Below, piece after piece: positions 7,279 to 15,281 of a stretch of DNA of 31,481 nucleotides (position 1 is its first letter; each line of letters starts with the position of its first letter). This stretch comes from Candidatus Cloacimonadota bacterium (GTDB lineage Bacteria; Cloacimonadota; Cloacimonadia; Cloacimonadales; Cloacimonadaceae), in the NCBI GenBank assembly GCA_023228285.1, contig JALOBM010000020.1:1-31481 (forward strand), read 5' to 3'. The notes beneath the pieces were generated by a model. That model made no database searches. It was given only the letters and a program-made list of their open reading frames with translations, and was not told the DNA's origin. The translations under genes and the position numbers were made by a program.

Positions 7279-7310
7279 GCCGGACAATCGCTGCAACGCG
7301 ATCATCTGGC
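7279..7310 (-). terminator. Hairpin between convergent transcription units
   Basis: Outer arms GCCGGA (7279-7284) and TCTGGC (7305-7310, one G-U pair), inner arms ATCGC (7287-7291) and GCGAT (7298-7302), loop TGCAAC. Read on the minus strand it is followed by TCTTTAGCTTTTC, so it probably ends the long minus-strand operon; the plus side lacks a T-run. Confidence 0.55.
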
Positions 7311-7328
7311 CCTAATACAAAATGGGAT

Positions 7329-8027
7329 TTAGGAGTCCTTGCTCTCCGCATTGTCGATATCCGCTTTGGGTTCGGTAGTTTCTTTATTCTCTTTGTTTTT
7401 CTTTTCGTTTCTTAGGCGGTCCAGTTGGGGTTTTACATGGGTTTCGTAGCAATCCGGACAGATGGAGTGAGAGAACATGGTGTCTGTATGATCGCTGATG
7501 TAACCTTCCACTTCCTGCCAATAGTTCTTATCGGCTCTGATCTTTTTGCAATAGGAGCAGATGGGCAAGAGCTTTTGCAGGCTTCGGATCTGAGTAGCTG
7601 CATTTTCCAGCGCTTGACGTTGTTTTTCCATGCGTAGAGCGGATTTCACTCTTTGGATTAGCTCCAGATTAGAAAACGGTTTGCTGATATAATCCATTGC
7701 GCCTAGCTCGAAACTGCGGGCAAGGGGCTCCATATTGTCATCCAGGGAGGCAGCGGTAATCATAATGATGGGGATATCCGCAACCTGAGGATCTTGTTTG
7801 ACGCATTCCAACACATCGTAACCGCTGAAGCCGGGCATCATGATGTCCAAAAGCAGCAAATCAGGACGGTTATGGGTAATCTCTTCCATCATGGTCTTGC
7901 CACTGAAGAAGAGTTTCATGTTTGAGAAGCCAGCCTGATTCAGAACTGTCTTGATCAGTTTCAGATTGATCTCGTCATCATCGGCAATATAAATGAGCAT
8001 GTCTTTGATTTCTTCGAATGTGTACAT
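7329..8027 (-). CDS. Response regulator with C-terminal cysteine-rich tail
   Basis: A 232-residue protein. Residues 10-130 are a receiver domain: acidic cluster D16-D18 in YIADDDE, phospho-acceptor Asp61 in LLLLDIMMPGFSG, and Lys116 in YISKPF. There is no DNA-binding output domain. A coiled-coil linker is followed by Cys157-x2-Cys160 (ICSYCKKIR), NYWQEVEGYISDH, and His187-x2-Cys190-x2-Cys193 (SHSICPDC), a pattern that could bind a metal and that recurs at the end of many sensory proteins. The last 30 residues are charged. The start lies 3 bases after the protease stop, with GAGGTAGGG inside the end of that gene, so it is the last gene of the operon. The kinase partner is unknown; the kinase at 2814-3755 is the only one in the window. 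Confidence 0.9.
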   Translation of the reverse strand: MYTFEEIKDMLIYIADDDEINLKLIKTVLNQAGFSNMKLFFSGKTMMEEITHNRPDLLLLDIMMPGFSGYDVLECVKQDPQVADIPIIMITAASLDDNMEPLARSFELGAMDYISKPFSNLELIQRVKSALRMEKQRQALENAATQIRSLQKLLPICSYCKKIRADKNYWQEVEGYISDHTDTMFSHSICPDCYETHVKPQLDRLRNEKKNKENKETTEPKADIDNAESKDS

Positions 8028-8030
8028 TCC

Positions 8031-9623
8031 CTACCTCTGCTTTTTTTGACTTTCGGCGTAGATAAACATTTCTTCCAAAGTGTTATACTTGTCGAACAGA
8101 TCTATAGCCTGCTGTAATTGATTATCTTGCCAAATGGTGATTTTGTAGGCTTCCAAGTCACCATGGACTTTGCGCACAAGTTCGCTTTTAATGCTATTTT
8201 CAATAAAGCTGCGGGTACTGTCCAGATCCGCAGCCGTGTAGCTGATGTCTTGACTGCGGACATAAGTGAGGAATTCATCCATCAGTGCGGGTGTTATCTG
8301 AGGAGACAAAGATATCTGACGATTGTGATCCACCAGATAGTCCACGGCGAAATTGAAGAAGCTATTGTTCCGACGTAGCTCTACTCCAAAGCGTGAAAGC
8401 AGGTCGTTTTCCACTTCGATATCGGGGCTGATACCTCCACCGCCGAAGACCTTACGGCCTTTTTCGGTGTAATATACCTGGCTGTGGTTATCTTCATCTT
8501 CCTGTTTCAATTCGCTATCGCTTACTTCCTTGCCGGTAAGCAGTTTATCATTGGTCATTTTGTGGATGCAGCGTCCGCTTTTGATGTAGTAGTAAGATGT
8601 GGTTACTTTCACGCCATTGCCGTTGCTAAGCGGGAAAAGCTGCTGCACGCTGCCCTTGCCAAAGGTGTTTTTGCCCATCACCAAGCCTTTATCCCAATCC
8701 TGCAAACTGCCTGCAAAGATTTCGGAAGCGGAAGCTGAGGCTTCATTGACCAGTACCACGATGGGGTAGTTACGTTCTTTAGTTTTGTATCTGGTATGCA
8801 ATGCGTCGTTACGAGTGCGGCCGCGGGTTTCCACCACGAGTTTGTTGTGACCAATGAATTCATTCACAGTATCTACTGCTTGATCCAGCAGACCGCCGGG
8901 ATTGAAGCGGAGGTCTATGATAAGTCCGCGGATTCCTTCGTTTTCCAGATCATTTAGAGCAGCACGTAATTCTGAAGTAGTATTCTCATTGAACTGGCTG
9001 ATGCGGAGGTAACCTACACCATTGTCCAATTTAAAGCTGTAGGGCACACTCTTGATCTTGATGTTTTCACGGATGATGGTAAAGTCTATTGGTTCGGGAA
9101 TTCCCGGTCGTGAGATAGTGATGATCACGGTGGTACCGACATCTCCACGCATCTTCTTGATGGATTCATCGGTGGTTACTCCAACGATGCTTTCGCCGTC
9201 TACTTTGATGATTTTGTCGCCGGCAGTGATGCCCATTCTGTAAGCGGGAGTGCCTTCGATGGGTGATACCACTGTAATATAATCGCCGATTTTATCGATC
9301 TGGATGCCCAAGCCACCGAAAGAACCTTTGGTGCTTGTAGTGAAATCCTGGAATTCATCGCGTGTAAAATACGTGGTGTGGGGGTCGGTGGAGCGTAACA
9401 TGCCTTTAATCGCTTCTTCCATCAGTTCCTCATCGGAGAGATCGGTTACATAATTCTGTTTCAGCTTCTGCAAAACCTCCACGAAAACCTGCAATTGGTT
9501 GTACACATTACCCTGACCGGGTCGGTTTTGCGCAAAGGCATTGGTCGCGATCAGCAGCAGAGTGGCGGTAAGAATCCACACTCCAGCAATCGTGATAAGA
9601 GCTTTTCGCTGTCTTGGCTTCAT
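8031..9623 (-). CDS. Carboxy-terminal processing protease (S41 family)
   Basis: A 530-residue periplasmic serine protease. Residues 1-31 are a signal peptide or membrane anchor (VWILTATLLLIATNAFA). A PDZ domain spans about 100-175 (GGLGIQIDKIGDYITVVSPI, with GTPAYRMGITAGDKI). The protease core has LIIDLRFNPGGLL, the serine region NEASASASEIFAG (Ser298 by spacing) and Lys323 in FGKGSVQ, giving the Ser-Lys dyad. The C-terminal region of about 150 residues is helical. The length fits the CtpA/Prc group. It overlaps the tmk stop by 4 bases (ATGA). The substrate is unknown; such proteases trim C-termini of envelope proteins. Confidence 0.93.
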   Translation of the reverse strand: MKPRQRKALITIAGVWILTATLLLIATNAFAQNRPGQGNVYNQLQVFVEVLQKLKQNYVTDLSDEELMEEAIKGMLRSTDPHTTYFTRDEFQDFTTSTKGSFGGLGIQIDKIGDYITVVSPIEGTPAYRMGITAGDKIIKVDGESIVGVTTDESIKKMRGDVGTTVIITISRPGIPEPIDFTIIRENIKIKSVPYSFKLDNGVGYLRISQFNENTTSELRAALNDLENEGIRGLIIDLRFNPGGLLDQAVDTVNEFIGHNKLVVETRGRTRNDALHTRYKTKERNYPIVVLVNEASASASEIFAGSLQDWDKGLVMGKNTFGKGSVQQLFPLSNGNGVKVTTSYYYIKSGRCIHKMTNDKLLTGKEVSDSELKQEDEDNHSQVYYTEKGRKVFGGGGISPDIEVENDLLSRFGVELRRNNSFFNFAVDYLVDHNRQISLSPQITPALMDEFLTYVRSQDISYTAADLDSTRSFIENSIKSELVRKVHGDLEAYKITIWQDNQLQQAIDLFDKYNTLEEMFIYAESQKKQR

Positions 9624-10246
9624 GCTTTATCTCCTAACAGAACTTGTATTCGATTAATGATGTCCCGGTTGATCTCTTCCGGAGCCTTTTGGGCATTGAT
9701 TACCATATAACGGGATGGGTGTTTTTTGGCAATAAATAAAAATTGCTCGCGTACCTTTTGGTGAAAGGACAGATCTTCTAATTCCAGCCTATCCAGTGTA
9801 CGGTTACCGATGCGGGATAACCCCACTTCCGCGGGAAGATCAAGCAAAATAGTGAGATCCGGCACCGTATTGAAAGTGGCGAAAGCGGTTAGAGCATCAA
9901 TTACATCGTAATCCAGGCTGCGAGCCGCTCCCTGATACGCATAGGTGCTATCATAATAGCGATCTGAGATCACGATCTTGCCAGCCTCTAGCGCGGGTAG
10001 GATCAATTCTCCCGTATGTTGCGCCCGGGAAGCGTTGTACAGCAAGAGCTCTGTTTCAGGAAGCATCTCTGCACAGAGGGGATCCAACAGGATGTTGCGG
10101 ATGGCTTCGGCAATAGGAGTTCCCCCTGGTTCACGCGTGGTAATATAGGGTAGATGAAGCTCCTCAAGGTATTTTACCAGCAGTTTTACCTGAGTACTTT
10201 TGCCGCTGCCTTCAATGCCCTCGAATGTGATGAATAATCCTCGCAT
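9620..10246 (-). CDS. tmk: Thymidylate kinase
   Basis: 208 residues, the usual length. It phosphorylates dTMP to dTDP with ATP. The P-loop is GIEGSGKST (10-18), the TREPGGTPIAE motif binds dTMP, and the DRY-type motif is ISDRYYDSTYAYQG. The LID region contains RIGNRTLDRLE. It sits 9 bases after nadB and overlaps the protease start by 4 bases, inside the long minus-strand operon. Confidence 0.97.
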   Translation of the reverse strand: MRGLFITFEGIEGSGKSTQVKLLVKYLEELHLPYITTREPGGTPIAEAIRNILLDPLCAEMLPETELLLYNASRAQHTGELILPALEAGKIVISDRYYDSTYAYQGAARSLDYDVIDALTAFATFNTVPDLTILLDLPAEVGLSRIGNRTLDRLELEDLSFHQKVREQFLFIAKKHPSRYMVINAQKAPEEINRDIINRIQVLLGDKA

Positions 10247-10255
10247 CTGCTCTCC

Positions 10256-11857
10256 TTAGATGATGGTGTCGTGCATATAGTGGAGGTCGTCGCGTTGAGG
10301 TTGATCAATCAGATAATGCGCTCCCCGGCTTTCTTTTCGGGATAGTGCGCTGCGGATCACAGCTATGGCAATCACCGCCATATTCCTAGTTTCCACTACT
10401 TCCCTGCGCACGGCATTGTGTTGATAGAAGTTATTAATTTCGTTGTAGATATTCTCCAAACGTGATAAGGCATACTTCAATAAGCGCCGGGAGCGGCGAA
10501 TGCCAACATATCCTTGCATGATGGTGCCGATAATCTCGCGGTTGTGGCTGATGATAACCCATTCGTTGGCGTTGAAATCTCCCATCAAACGCCAGGAAGG
10601 TATTTTGGGGAATTGTACCTCATCATCCATCGAGGGGTGATTTGCGGCGTTGTATGCAACTACCAAGGCTTCCAAAAGAGAGTTTGAGGCTAGACGATTG
10701 GCTCCGTGCAAGCCAGTACATGCCACTTCACCAGCGGCAAAGAGATTGCGGATATCCGTGATTCCGTCGATGGTAGAGATCACTCCGCCACAGAAATAGT
10801 GTGCTGCGGGAGCTACAGGAATAGGCTGGAGACTGAAATCAATACCACGTTCGCGCAAGCGACTGTCAATATAGGGAAAATGCTTCAGAAGTTTTTCTTT
10901 GGGAATTCCAGTCGCATCCAGCCAACAGAATTTCTCACCTCGGCGTTTTAATTCGCTATCTATGGCACGACTCACAATATCGCGAGGGGCCAGATTACCC
11001 TTCGGATGATAATGTTCCATGAAGGGACTGCCGTCACTTAGTTTCAGGATTGCCCCCTCTCCGCGCAGGGCCTCTGTGATCAGGAAAGTCTCGCCTTCTG
11101 AGCTCCAAAAGGCGGTGGGATGAAACTGCACGAATTCCATGTTGGCCAGTCGTCCACCTGCCAAGCGCGCCATCGCCATGCCGTCTCCAGTGGCTACATC
11201 GGGATTGGTATTGTGGTTATATACTTGTGCCGCACCACCAGTGGCAAGCATCGTTTTACGGGCTTTGAAGATGTCCACTTGGTTGTTCGAGGAATCCAGC
11301 ACATAGGCTCCCCAGCAGGAAATTCCAGGAATGAAGCCATCGTCGTTTGTAACGTGATGCTGGGTTATCAGGTCTATGGCAATGCGGTTTTCATAGATGT
11401 CGATGGAGGCATTTTGACGGCATTGAGAGATGAGGGCTTGCATGATCTGATGCCCCGTGCTATCTGCAGCGTAGGCTACCCGGCGGTGAGTATGGCCTCC
11501 TTCCATGGTGAGGGAGAGGTTTTCCAGCCTCCGGTCGTAGGTATCGTCTATTCGAGTAAAATCTGTACCTAAATCGATGAGATATTGGATCAGCTTTGGG
11601 CCTTGCTCGATGATCTGACGGATCACTTGTTTTTTTCCCAGTTCAGCCCCTGCGGTGAATGTATCTTCAATGTGTTCGGCAAATGAATCGGTGGCATCCA
11701 ATACGGCTGCGATGCCTCCCTGGGCATAATCTGTATTGCAATCGTAGAGGCCTTTTTTGCTTACGATGGCTACTTTCCCTTTATTTGATGCTTGTAGAGC
11801 AAATACCAGGCCGGCTATGCCGCTGCCCAGTACCAGATAATCATATTCGTATGTCAT
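10256..11857 (-). CDS. nadB: L-aspartate oxidase
   Basis: A 533-residue flavoprotein that oxidises L-aspartate to iminoaspartate, the first step of de novo NAD synthesis. FAD-binding motif GSGIAGLVFAL (11-21), then DYAQGGIAAVLD. Active-site regions EFVQFHPTAFW, ALRGEGAIL and PVAPAAHYFCGGV, with GEVACTGLHGANRLASNSLLE near the C-terminal FAD site. The C-terminal helical domain is present. It overlaps the rimI stop by 4 bases. nadA and nadC are not in this window, so the pathway is split. A succinate dehydrogenase flavoprotein is less likely given the length and the gene neighbours. Confidence 0.95.
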   Translation of the reverse strand: MTYEYDYLVLGSGIAGLVFALQASNKGKVAIVSKKGLYDCNTDYAQGGIAAVLDATDSFAEHIEDTFTAGAELGKKQVIRQIIEQGPKLIQYLIDLGTDFTRIDDTYDRRLENLSLTMEGGHTHRRVAYAADSTGHQIMQALISQCRQNASIDIYENRIAIDLITQHHVTNDDGFIPGISCWGAYVLDSSNNQVDIFKARKTMLATGGAAQVYNHNTNPDVATGDGMAMARLAGGRLANMEFVQFHPTAFWSSEGETFLITEALRGEGAILKLSDGSPFMEHYHPKGNLAPRDIVSRAIDSELKRRGEKFCWLDATGIPKEKLLKHFPYIDSRLRERGIDFSLQPIPVAPAAHYFCGGVISTIDGITDIRNLFAAGEVACTGLHGANRLASNSLLEALVVAYNAANHPSMDDEVQFPKIPSWRLMGDFNANEWVIISHNREIIGTIMQGYVGIRRSRRLLKYALSRLENIYNEINNFYQHNAVRREVVETRNMAVIAIAVIRSALSRKESRGAHYLIDQPQRDDLHYMHDTII

Positions 11858-12309
11858 ATATTCTCCCGTGAGATTTCGGGAAGTTTCATGCCCATAACAA
11901 TGGCGTCTTCCGCGGGATGGTCATAATATTGTTTTCGTGTGCCCAAAGCTAGGAAACCGTGTTTGGTATAAAGCTTCAGCGCGATTTGGTTGCTTTTACG
12001 CACATCCAGATAGAAATGGCAGCAACCTTCTGCTGCCAATTTGTCAAGGCTGTGTTTGAGCAGGTAATCACCATATCCTAACCCCTGTAAGCAAGGATCG
12101 ATGGCAAAGTTCAGTACCATTGCTTCATCCAGGACTTTGTGGTAAAGGATGTATCCACACAGGCTATCATCCACTTCCAGTACCCAAGACCGCATGGAAA
12201 TGATATCTTCAAAAGCCTGTTTAGGCCAGGGATCGGTGAAAGCACGACTTTCGATCCCGACCACCGCATCCAGATCTTCTTTTTTCATATCACGCATTAC
12301 GCGCTTCAT
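11854..12309 (-). CDS. rimI: Ribosomal-protein-alanine acetyltransferase type GNAT
   Basis: 151 residues, typical of RimI, which acetylates the N-terminus of ribosomal protein S18. Motifs: AFTDPWPKQAFED near the N-terminus, ILYHKVLDEAMVLNFAIDPCLQG, acetyl-CoA loop QGLGYGDYLL, and the C-terminal VRKSNQIALKLYTKHGFLALGTRKQYY. It starts 4 bases after argS and overlaps nadB. The role on S18 is taken from the family; another acceptor is possible. Confidence 0.85.
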   Translation of the reverse strand: MKRVMRDMKKEDLDAVVGIESRAFTDPWPKQAFEDIISMRSWVLEVDDSLCGYILYHKVLDEAMVLNFAIDPCLQGLGYGDYLLKHSLDKLAAEGCCHFYLDVRKSNQIALKLYTKHGFLALGTRKQYYDHPAEDAIVMGMKLPEISRENI

Positions 12310-12313
12310 TATT

Positions 12314-13966
12314 TTACATCTTTTCCGGAGCGGAGATTCCCATCAGGTTGAAGACTATTGCCATCACTTGTTTGGTAGTATCCAAAAGCATCAGTCTGGC
12401 TTGGGATAGTTCTTTGCTCTTGGTGCTCACGATCTGATAGCGAGCGTAATACTTATGAATCATTGCAGCTAGTTCTTCGATATATGTGGCCAGGCGATGT
12501 GGCTCTCTGTGAATGGCGATAAGAGTAAGCAATTCCGGTAGGTCACTCAGTTTCTGGATGATCGCCAGTTCCTCAGTTTTATTTAGCTTCGAGAGCAGCT
12601 CTTGTTTAAAGTTCTTGGGCCATATCTTATCTTTCTTTGCCTTTTTGATGATGCTGCAGATGCGGGCATGAGCGTATTGGCAATAGTACACGGGATTTTC
12701 GTTGTTTTGTTGCATGGCCAGTTCCAAGTCGAAATTTAAGTGCGCATTGGCCTTTCTGGCTATGAAGAAATAGCGTGCGGAGTCTTTTCCTACCACGTTT
12801 ATAAGATCGTCCATGCTGATGATCTTTCCAGCGCGTTTACTCATCTTTACGCGCTCACCGCTTTCGAATAGGTTTACCTGCTGCAGGAAGATGATTTCCA
12901 GTATCTTATCGTCGTAACCCAAGGCTTGGAAAGCGGCTTTAATTCTGGGTACGTAACCGTGGTGATCCGGTCCCAGTACATCGATCAGAGTATCAAATCC
13001 ACGTTGGATCTTTGTGAGATGATATGCCAAATCGGGTACAAAATAGGTAATAGACCCGTCTGACTTCATCAATACTCTGTCTTTGTCATCTCCGAATTTG
13101 GTGGAAGCAAACCAGATGGCATCGTCTTTCTCGTATGTACAATCGGCTTCGGTTAGGTAGGAAAGCACTTCTTCCACCACACCTTCGGCCCTTAGTGTCT
13201 TCTCGGATACCCAGCCCTCAAAGGTTACATCGAAGCGCTCAAGAGAGAGCCGTTGCATTTCCAAGAGTTCATTTAAGGCATATTCCTTCAGATGATCCAT
13301 ACGATCCTTTTCTGTCATCATAAAGATGCGCACGCCCTCGGTAGCGTTCAGCTTTTGAGCCAGATGCACTACATAGTCTCCGTGATAGGCTTCATAAGGG
13401 AATTCACCTATGTTTTCTCCATGCAGTTCACGCAAACGCAATTCCAGCGATTCTGCCAGAATATCCACTTGATTACCAGCATCATTCACATAGAATTCCC
13501 GGGAAGGGAGGTATCCCACTTTTTTCATGACACGGTAAAGCGTATCTCCAAAAGCTGCAGCACGGGCATTTACGATATTCAGCGGACCCGTGGGATTTGC
13601 ACTTACAAATTCCAGCAAGACTTTTTCACCTTGGCCGAAATCTGCATCAGCATAGTTTTCGCCGGCTTCACGGATGTCCCAGAAGATCTTTTGGAAGAAG
13701 CTTGGTGCCAGATAGAAATTGATGAAGCCGGGTCCGGCAATCTCGATCTTTTTGTAGTTCTTGTTCTTCTTCAGTTCTTTGATGATGCTTTCAGCCAGAC
13801 TTTTGGGAGATTTCTTGTTTTCCTTGGCCAGCACCATGGCACAGTTCGAGGAGTAATCTCCGTGCTCGGTGTTGTTCGGTATCTCTACAGTAAACTCTTT
13901 CTCATGAGAGATACCCATTTTTTGCAGGCAACCGGTCAGATGATCGTGAATAATGTCCTTGATCAT
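12314..13966 (-). CDS. argS: Arginyl-tRNA synthetase
   Basis: 550 residues, class I synthetase charging tRNA-Arg. The N-terminal Add-1 domain (residues 1-100) has NTEHGDYSSNCAMVLAKE. The catalytic entry loop is SANPTGPLNIVNARAAAFGD (122-141), where the usual HVGH (HIGH signature) is N130-I-V-N133. The KMSKR motif is intact (374-378). GPDHHGYVPRIKAAF and the DALR anticodon-binding region (YCQYAHARICSI onward) are present. The odd HIGH loop is intact in context, so this is a variant rather than a decayed gene. It overlaps the rsfS stop by 4 bases. Confidence 0.95.
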   Translation of the reverse strand: MIKDIIHDHLTGCLQKMGISHEKEFTVEIPNNTEHGDYSSNCAMVLAKENKKSPKSLAESIIKELKKNKNYKKIEIAGPGFINFYLAPSFFQKIFWDIREAGENYADADFGQGEKVLLEFVSANPTGPLNIVNARAAAFGDTLYRVMKKVGYLPSREFYVNDAGNQVDILAESLELRLRELHGENIGEFPYEAYHGDYVVHLAQKLNATEGVRIFMMTEKDRMDHLKEYALNELLEMQRLSLERFDVTFEGWVSEKTLRAEGVVEEVLSYLTEADCTYEKDDAIWFASTKFGDDKDRVLMKSDGSITYFVPDLAYHLTKIQRGFDTLIDVLGPDHHGYVPRIKAAFQALGYDDKILEIIFLQQVNLFESGERVKMSKRAGKIISMDDLINVVGKDSARYFFIARKANAHLNFDLELAMQQNNENPVYYCQYAHARICSIIKKAKKDKIWPKNFKQELLSKLNKTEELAIIQKLSDLPELLTLIAIHREPHRLATYIEELAAMIHKYYARYQIVSTKSKELSQARLMLLDTTKQVMAIVFNLMGISAPEKM

Positions 13967-14316
13967 TGTATTTCCTCTTCGGGGTTACGGTTTCGCACTT
14001 TATCGAATAGTTCATCAATCTTATAATAATCTCGGGTCTGAGGTAGAAATATGTGCACTACCACGTCTCCGATATCAATCAGGATCCATTGGGCAGAATC
14101 TATACCTTCTTTACTAAGTACTTTCAGATGATTCTCTTTGGCCATATCGATCAGATGTGTGGCTATGGCTTTATTGTGCAGATCCGCACTTCCCTCGCAC
14201 ACCACGATCACATCAGTATAATCGGTCTTACCTTGCACTTCGTAAACGCGGATATTCTCGGCTTTTTTAGCCGTCAGCCATTCCAGAATGGCCTCAATTT
14301 TGATATTGTCCTGCAA
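13963..14316 (-). CDS. rsfS: Ribosome silencing factor
   Basis: About 117 residues. RsfS binds ribosomal protein L14 and blocks subunit joining when nutrients are low. Family motifs: KAENIRVYEVQGKTDYTDVI, CEGSADLHNKAIATHL, GIDSAQWILIDIGDVVVHIF and TRDYYKIDELF. There is no ATG at the start. TTG at 14316 is chosen because GGAGG lies about 5 bases ahead; TTG at 14328 would add four residues but has no such site. It overlaps argS by 4 bases. Confidence 0.9.
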   Translation of the reverse strand: MQDNIKIEAILEWLTAKKAENIRVYEVQGKTDYTDVIVVCEGSADLHNKAIATHLIDMAKENHLKVLSKEGIDSAQWILIDIGDVVVHIFLPQTRDYYKIDELFDKVRNRNPEEEIQ

Positions 14317-14329
14317 TATCTCCTCCAAT

Positions 14330-14785
14330 CTATTTCATAAACTCTTCGTAATCTCGCCCCACGATAATGTCGAATTCGGCATTATGGTACTCGTTTAGGG
14401 CACTTGTCCAGCGTTGGATACCAGTCATGCGCTGTAATCTCGATAGATCCTCTTTGTCACCTTTACGTATCACAATGATGCTCTTGTCGTAGATGGGCTT
14501 CGGAGTGTCGCCAACGCTGATTACATCTATGTTTTTATCCGCCAGGGAGGAAGCGAATTCGGATGCCAGCTGTTCGTAACCGCAACCGTTTAGCACCTGC
14601 ACCTTGATGGCTGGAAGCTGATCTTCTTCATAGACTTTTGGTAGCGCAGCATCTCCACCCGCTCTGGATATCACTAGATACACAAGTGTGGCAAGCACCA
14701 CCGAAATCACCAGATACCATATCCATGCTTTGGAGTACCACTTTTTTTTACCTGCACTATTTGTCAAATCGAACGGTTCATTCAT
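14330..14785 (-). CDS. Membrane-anchored LytR C-terminal domain protein
   Basis: 151 residues from the ATG at 14785, which follows GGAAG; a longer start at 14827 lies inside the upstream gene and lacks a site. One membrane segment (about 20-40, WIWYLVISVVLATLVYLVIS) is followed by a LytR_C-type domain starting at IKVQVLNGCGYEQLASEFA and ending near FDIIVGRDYEEF. These domains occur in envelope proteins, alone or after LytR-CpsA-Psr domains. It probably faces the periplasm. Its place between HIT and rsfS genes gives no clear functional hint. Confidence 0.8.
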   Translation of the reverse strand: MNEPFDLTNSAGKKKWYSKAWIWYLVISVVLATLVYLVISRAGGDAALPKVYEEDQLPAIKVQVLNGCGYEQLASEFASSLADKNIDVISVGDTPKPIYDKSIIVIRKGDKEDLSRLQRMTGIQRWTSALNEYHNAEFDIIVGRDYEEFMK

Positions 14786-15281
14786 CGTTTTTTGCCAGCT
14801 TCCGGATGCGGCTGCACAGACGTTCATAACTGATCTCGAAAGCCTCTGGTATTACCCTTTCTCCGGACACTACAGTCATAAAATTACTATCCCCGTTCCA
14901 ACGCGGAACCATGTGGATGTGGAGGTGCTCAGCAATGCCAGCCCCGGCTGCAGTCCCGAGATTGATGCCGATATTGATGCCATCGGGATTGTAGGCTTCC
15001 CTATAAGCTGTTTCACAGATGCAGACCAAATCGCAGGCTTCATGCCACGTTTCTGTATCCAGATCGTTTATGTTGCTTACATGCAGATATGGGACTATCA
15101 TCAAGTGTCCGTTGTTGTAAGGATAACAATTGAGCATTACATAGCAATACCTGCCCCGGTAGAGGATCAGATTCTCTTCATCATGCTCTGTGTCTTTTGC
15201 TCTGCACATCACACAATCTTCGGGCTTTTCGCCCAGGATGTAATCCAAGCGCCAGGGAGAGTACAGGTATTTCTTATTCAT
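14778..15281 (-). CDS. HIT-family nucleotide hydrolase or phosphorylase
   Basis: 167 residues from ATG 15281, with AGAGG close ahead; a TTG at 15296 has no ribosome binding site. The histidine triad is EHLHIHMVPRW (His119, 121, 123), with NPDGINIGINLGTAAGAGI before it. Cys23-x2-Cys26 may hold zinc. The opening (YLYSPWRLDYI) is typical of the Ap4A phosphorylase-like HIT group. It probably cleaves dinucleoside polyphosphates or nucleoside phosphoramidates. It overlaps glmU by 8 bases and the LytR_C gene by 8 bases. Confidence 0.9.
   Translation of the reverse strand: MNKKYLYSPWRLDYILGEKPEDCVMCRAKDTEHDEENLILYRGRYCYVMLNCYPYNNGHLMIVPYLHVSNINDLDTETWHEACDLVCICETAYREAYNPDGINIGINLGTAAGAGIAEHLHIHMVPRWNGDSNFMTVVSGERVIPEAFEISYERLCSRIRKLAKNDE

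Noticed and set aside
11120..11572. Long plus-strand ORF opposite nadB, and other antisense ORFs over 100 codons such as 13292-14026 and 14688-15335
   Set aside because: They mirror well-conserved genes on the other strand and show no independent motifs or ribosome binding sites.
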